Source of the DNA: Prosopocoilus inquinatus
Lineage: Eukaryota; Arthropoda; Insecta; Coleoptera; Lucanidae
Reading direction: 5' to 3'
Assembly: GCA_036172665.1 (NCBI GenBank)
Contig: CM069870.1
Coordinates: forward strand, 70,990,212 to 71,054,211
Length of the DNA stretch: 64,000 nt
Within the stretch, counting starts at the first letter, position 1. Every line of letters starts with the position of its first letter. A model generated the notes under the pieces. The model was not told the origin of the DNA. It did not search any database and worked only from the letters and a program-made list of their open reading frames with translations. Positions 59,568-64,000 of the stretch are shown piece by piece. The position numbers and the translations under genes were made by a program.

Positions 59568-60600
59568 TTGTCGATTCGTCGATTGTTTTTTGGTGAAAAG
59601 CGATGGAAACCTTAGAAAAAGCTCAATAAATCCCGTGCTTAAATTGAATTCAAAAATTAACAGCGCGATCGTGAGGGGAGGGAGAGACTTCAGTTAATCG
59701 AGCAAATAAAAAACGCGTCGCTTTAGAATTTTGATTGTAGCTCAAGGACGCGTTCGTCGATTGTTTTTTGGTAAAAAGCGTTGGAAAGCTGAGAAAAACC
59801 TCAGTAAATCCCGCGCTTAAATTTATTTCAAAAATTAACAGCGCGATCATGAGGGGAGGGAGAGACGTTCAGTAATTGAGCAAATAAAAAATGCGTCGCT
59901 TCAGAATTTTGATTGTAGCTCAAGGACGCGTTCGTCGATTGTTTTTTGGTAAAAAGCGTTGGAAAGCTGAGAAAAAGCTCAGTAAATCCCGCGCTTAAAT
60001 TGATTTCAAAAATTATAAGCGTGATCGCGAGCGGAGGGAGAGACGTTCAGTTAATCGAGCAAATAAAAAACGCGTCGCTTTAGAATTTTGATTGTAGCTC
60101 AAGGACGCGTTCGTCGATTGTTTTTTGGTAAAAAGCGTTGGAAAGCTGAGAAAAAGCTCAGTAAATCCCGCGCTTAAATTGAATTCAAAAATTAACAGCG
60201 CGACCATGAGGGGAGGGAGAGACGTTCAGTAATTGAGCAAATAAAAAACGCGTCGCTTCAAAATTTTGATTGTAGCTCAAGGACGCATTCGTCGATTGTC
60301 TTTTGGTAAAAAGCGTTGGAAAGCTGAGAAAAAGCTCAGTAAATCCCGCGCTTAAATTGAATTCAAAAATTATAAGCGTGATCGCGAGGGGAGGGAGAGT
60401 CGTTCAATTAATCGAGCAAATGAAAAATGCGTCGCTTTAGAATTTTGATTGTAAGTCAAAAACGCGTTCGTCGATTGTTTTCTGGTAAAAAGCGTTGGAA
60501 AACTGAGAAAAAGCTCAGTAAATCCCGCGCTTAAATTGAATTCAAAAATTAACAGCGCGATCGCGAGGGGAGGAAGAGACGAGACGTTCAGTTAATTGAA
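59568..60600. repeat. ~180 bp tandem satellite, 6 copies
   Basis: Unit markers: CGTTCGTCGATTGTTTTTTG (starts near 59573, 59752, 59932, 60112, 60290, 60468), AATCCCGCGCTTAAATTGA, GAGGGGAGGGAGAGACG and AAACGCGTCGCTTTAGAA. Copies are highly similar. The two ~65 aa ORFs on the minus strand are repeats of the same frame and not a gene. Confidence 0.9.
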
Positions 60601-61738
60601 CTTTAGTATATTTTGTTTGTTTCAAAAATTTGAGTTTTAAGTTCTGTTCAGTTGAACTGAGTTGGGTTGGCTTTAATTCCGAGAGTGATTTTTTCTTGGA
60701 ATTTTCAATTTCTTAACGGTTTTGAAACTCTAAATGTTTTCGCCCAGTTTCGAAATGGATTTTCGTTTTTAAAAATTTGCCACAGAGCTCAATTATTACA
60801 GTAACAAATGAATTGCGTCTATTTTTAACGATTAATTTCCGCCACGATAGTTTCTTTTATATTAACACGTATTGTTTTCGTGATAATTATTTATTAATCC
60901 AAGAACGACGACATGACAGCGCGATACAATCCTTAACCCATTTTCCTATAAAAACAGACGGCTTTAATTAACACTGAACTATATTATGTAGAGCTCATGA
61001 AAATACATACTATATGTATACAGTGGCGGCAAAATTATTATCATTATTATTATGGAGTGAGTGAGTGAATGAATATGTATGCGCGCGGCCAATTACCGGT
61101 CGTTTTTTTTTCTTTTTGCTTTTCTTTTTTTTTTTTTGTTCGAGCACACGGCAAAAATACGGAGAGATAATAATGAATATTTGAAGGCACCGTAAGGCGA
61201 AGTGTTGTGCAAGTCAGTCATGACCATGAGCGTTCTCAACATACTACCCCTGACCCAATGCTCTCATTTCACTCATCTGCATACGCGGCACGTTGTTATC
61301 TAATCTGCAAGCGCTGTTGTTGCTGCTTTTATTCGGATTTTGGCTCGCGAGGATCGATTGGGATCCGAAATTCTACAAGTATCTACAGCTTGTTTTATCC
61401 TTGCCCTCGTGATATACAAAAATAAAAAAAAAATCGCGTCATGTTTATATATACATACGTATATGCGATACAAACATGTGTGTGTGTGTGTATTCAAAAT
61501 CTGAAAAATTGTGTCACTGTGTGATATAGATGAAGGTCGGCGATTTGGAGAAGCCGGTTTGCGAGGAGGAGACGAGAGTGTCTTGTACGTGGAGAATACA
61601 TTTACATGTGTATAAGCAATGTTTTGCAAAAAAAAAAATCCATACAAAGAACATTGAAAACTCTCTATGAGAGAGAATCTCAGAAAAAAAATTGTAGCAG
61701 CTTAAAATTCCAAGTGACTCCTCCTCATCACCACTCAC
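60601..61738. other. AT-rich flank with microsatellites
   Basis: Includes GAGTGAGTGAGTGAATGAAT (61055), TATATATACATACGTATATG and (GT)n near 61443-61490, and a long T tract near 61127. 61195-61400 is less AT-rich but shows no convincing coding exon. Confidence 0.4.
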
Positions 61739-62339
61739 CAGGGTTGGAAAGTTTAAAACAAACTGTGTAAGACACAATGTTTAAAACATGTTTAAAACAC
61801 CGAATTAAAAACATACCATCTGTCTTAAACATGTTTTTTTTTGATGTTTTAAATTCATTTTTTGTAATTTTAAGCTAAAAAAGAACTCTTTTGATATAAG
61901 TGCTTTATTTTTAAGTTTTAAACATGTTTTTTTGTTATTGTTTTAAATTCATTTTTTTAGTTTTAAACTAAAAAAAGACCACTTTTGATAGATGTGTTTT
62001 ATTTTTGCAACGTAATTCTGTGTAACCAGAAGTTAATTGTTTAGGGTCTGTATTTCACTGACAGATTAACTTTAAACTTTACTTTGTTCTCATATCAATT
62101 GTTTTAATAATTGCAGACAATGCGTGGCTGAGCTGATGACGTGATGACTACACTGTAGCTCTGATTTGAACTAAATTTGAATTGCATTAGAATGATTATA
62201 ATCAATTCATTAATTACTACTGATCACTAGAATAATACTTATATTGTAAAAATTTTAAAATACCTTTTCAATATTTAACCTTTTATTATTACATTAAGTT
62301 TTGAAACATACTGGGTCCTCCGCTTCCCTGTTCATACTA

Positions 62340-62470
62340 TGGGCTACGGGATGAGTTATTATGTAGCAAACTGGCTTGAATTTGTCAATGATAATGCAAT
62401 GTTAGGTCAAAAAGTGATCGTAGGATATCGCTGTTTAAACTATTTACAACGTTATCGTTTCATTTGTCTT
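62340..62470 (-). mobile_element. Small interspersed element, copy 3
   Basis: The reverse complement contains GATCACTTTTTGACCTAACA and TTTGCTACATAATAAC, matching copy 2 at 53.6 kb. It has no hammerhead core. Confidence 0.55.
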
Positions 62471-62484
62471 CATTGAATTTCTAC

Positions 62485-62855
62485 CGTGTGTCCCAAGGCC
62501 GTATATTCGTCCTTCTAGAATTTTAAGGTTTGTTTAAAATTTGAAAACGATGAATTAAACAAAAATTTAATTTGAAATTTCAGACATATACCTACTGGAC
62601 TTTTGATTTCGCCGGAAGTAATATCAACTTTGTTATTTTAAATGGAACATCCTACATGTTTTTACATATTTGAATTTTTTGTTTTCCCTTTATTGAAAGC
62701 CACGAGTCATGTATTTTAGTTCTAATGCGATCAAGTAATTTGACAAAAAATATTTCTTTGGATTGTATTTGATTTTAGTTTTTATTTGGGAATGTTTTTC
62801 TCAGTATATTGATACCAAATACTTCATACTTTCTTTGAAAATCATTTAAAACACC
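62485..62855. mobile_element. Diverged half-copy of foldback element E5
   Basis: It matches E5 from ACCGTGTGTCCC (compare TACCGGGTGTCCC) through TTCGCCGGAAGTAATATCAA, TTTTAAATGGAACATCC and ATACCAAATACTTCATA. Only one arm is present. It lies inside the hAT-like element. Confidence 0.65.
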
Positions 62856-63241
62856 GCGACCGTAGATCCTAAATAAATCAAGTCCTACCTCAAATTATTT
62901 AAATTATTATCAAAGTACGTACATTATTTCTAAAAGGGTACATAATCTAACATTACAAACTTTTCATCTTTCTTTTAATTAGAGATCGAATTTTAATAAA
63001 TTCTTCTTTTTACACAAATATCAAATAATAATAATAATATATATCTTTTTATCTAAGCTGTAAGGGCAATTTAAACATTCAAAAGTTATTTTAAACAGCT
63101 GTTTTTTTTTATTTAAAACATGTTTAATTTAGAGTCAATTTTAAACATGTTTTAAACAAAAAAAAACTGTTTAAAACAAAAAAAAAACAGAAATTTTGTT
63201 CTTTTTAAAAAAACAGTTTTTTTTCGAACCCTGCCACTCAC

Positions 63242-63806
63242 GATCGAGGGGGCCTTCTCGAAAATCGCTCGGAAAAGGTTTTGGGAATCCCCGTCGCACT
63301 TACATCACAACAGACGTACGATGCGACGGTTTAGTTTGAGTTAGCGATGCTGGATTTTATTTATTTTAAATTGGTACGACTGAAGTAACCTTCCGCTGTT
63401 GACAGCTGTCAAGTGACATCAGCGTTATTCGAAAAAATCACGGAGTAGCTGACGTCTAGCGGAAGTTTTGCGAAGATCCCTGCAATCAGGAAAGCATTAG
63501 AATGGCATGTGGTTAACCTATAAAAGACATTAAATTGAAATGTTTGTGAGTTTACTGACGCTTCCGTACTTTTACCATAATGTACACACAATAATAAAAC
63601 TAACAAAAAGCATTGATGAATCAAATAGTACAAGTTATACTGAATAATACCTATGACAGCTCTTTGTTTTCCTTATTAAAAGCGTCATCTGTTGGTTACT
63701 GATTTTCGCGAATTTAGAAGAGGCATTGATGAGCAGTGTTGCCAATTTAGCGGATTTCCGGCCACTTTCAGTTTATTTTTGGATAGTTCTTGCTCGTGAG
63801 AATTGC
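63242..63806. other. Flanking DNA without a recognised gene
   Basis: Moderately GC-rich at first (63242-63340), then AT-rich. A 74-codon minus ORF (63409-63633) begins with a hydrophobic stretch (CFLLVLLLCVHYG), but the rest is featureless and no splice signals support it. Confidence 0.35.
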
Positions 63807-63922
63807 AGAGAATATGAAACAAATAAAAAAAAACTTTTTAAAACGAGCTAAAAGGGTAATTTGTTAACTTACTTGACGTTTCGCAAATAAATTACCCTTT
63901 TTTTATTTGTTTCATATTCTCT
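63807..63922. repeat. Short snapback hairpin
   Basis: AGAGAATATGAAACAAATAA (63807) pairs with TTATTTGTTTCATATTCTCT (63903-63922), and further in AAAGGGTAATTT pairs with AAATTACCCTTT. The loop contains GACGTTTCGC. Confidence 0.8.
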
Positions 63923-64000
63923 GGCCAGTTTTAGCTTAATTAAAATCATATCCGGAGTCAGAATTTTCCAGTGCATTCTTTTAGCTTATTTACGTGTTTT

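Larger units (their letters stand above)
61739..63233. mobile_element. hAT-like non-autonomous element with 8 bp TSD
   Basis: It begins CAGGGTTGGAAA and ends TTTCGAACCCTG, a hAT-type terminal inverted repeat. It is flanked on both sides by exactly CCACTCAC (61731-61738 and 63234-63241), the 8 bp duplication length of hAT transposons. Inside are TTTAAACATG-rich tandem repeats at both ends, a diverged E5 half-copy (62485-62855) and the third copy of the small interspersed element. No transposase is present. Confidence 0.85.

Noticed and set aside
59650..60207. Two similar ~65 aa minus-strand ORFs
   Set aside because: They are the same frame in neighbouring copies of the 180 bp satellite.
62120..62160. 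CTGATGA motif near 62129 considered as another hammerhead
   Set aside because: No stem II followed by GAAA can be drawn.
63409..63633. 74-codon ORF starting with a signal-peptide-like stretch
   Set aside because: No splice support, no cysteine pattern or domain after the hydrophobic start; composition matches flanking AT-rich DNA.

Overview
This is an AT-rich, repeat-saturated stretch of an insect chromosome. It is holometabolous and perhaps a beetle, judging from the CYP18A1 gene and from the many mobile-element ends of the type TATACAGGGTG. I can support only one conventional gene: the 5' four exons of CYP18A1 (ecdysteroid 26-hydroxylase, a cytochrome P450) on the minus strand, 12418 down to 2883, with a TATA-box promoter near 12598. 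The last exon or exons, with the heme-binding cysteine loop, lie left of the window. No tRNA, rRNA, CRISPR or prokaryote-type operon was seen.

Layout. 1-2775: degenerate TTCAATTCAA-type satellite inside CYP18A1 intron 4. 2883-12418: CYP18A1 exons; the introns carry a 0.5 kb foldback element (5601-6106), a 4 x ~310 bp tandem array (6941-8190) and a ~105-135 bp array (10780-11720). 13015-26854: almost continuous long inverted repeats (foldback or snapback elements), some nested, broken by one plausible plus-strand promoter and first-exon cluster (22930-23180). 26855-29546: mixed DNA with a possible minus-strand zinc-finger first exon (28389-28490). 29547-32680: tandem array of palindromic units related to the core of the 5601-6106 element. 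35560-36560: degenerate GCGCCATCTCTTGG array. 37849-40754: a foldback copy interrupted by a non-LTR retrotransposon with a visible target-site duplication. 42811-48720: large strand-polarised satellites (TCAAC/GTTGA based) that contain ~130 bp hairpin MITEs, a complete hammerhead ribozyme motif (45089-45151) and a perfect 29 bp inverted repeat (48329-48388). 49290-51722: second, broken non-LTR retrotransposon. 51724-52430: Penelope-like element fragment with a GIY-YIG nuclease segment, inverted arms and a hammerhead-like tail. 53100-55240: dimeric ~240 bp satellite dense in TCAAGGTCA. 59568-60600: 6 x ~180 bp satellite. 61739-63233: hAT-like element with an exact 8 bp target-site duplication.

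Functionally, the window is a hormone-inactivating P450 whose introns and upstream flank have been colonised by self-complementary elements and satellites. The most unusual items are the hammerhead ribozyme, the run of diverged long palindromes, and the repeated TCAAGGTCA motif, which equals the known extended half-site of FTZ-F1/ERR nuclear receptors; any regulatory role for it is inference. All comparisons here were made by eye.
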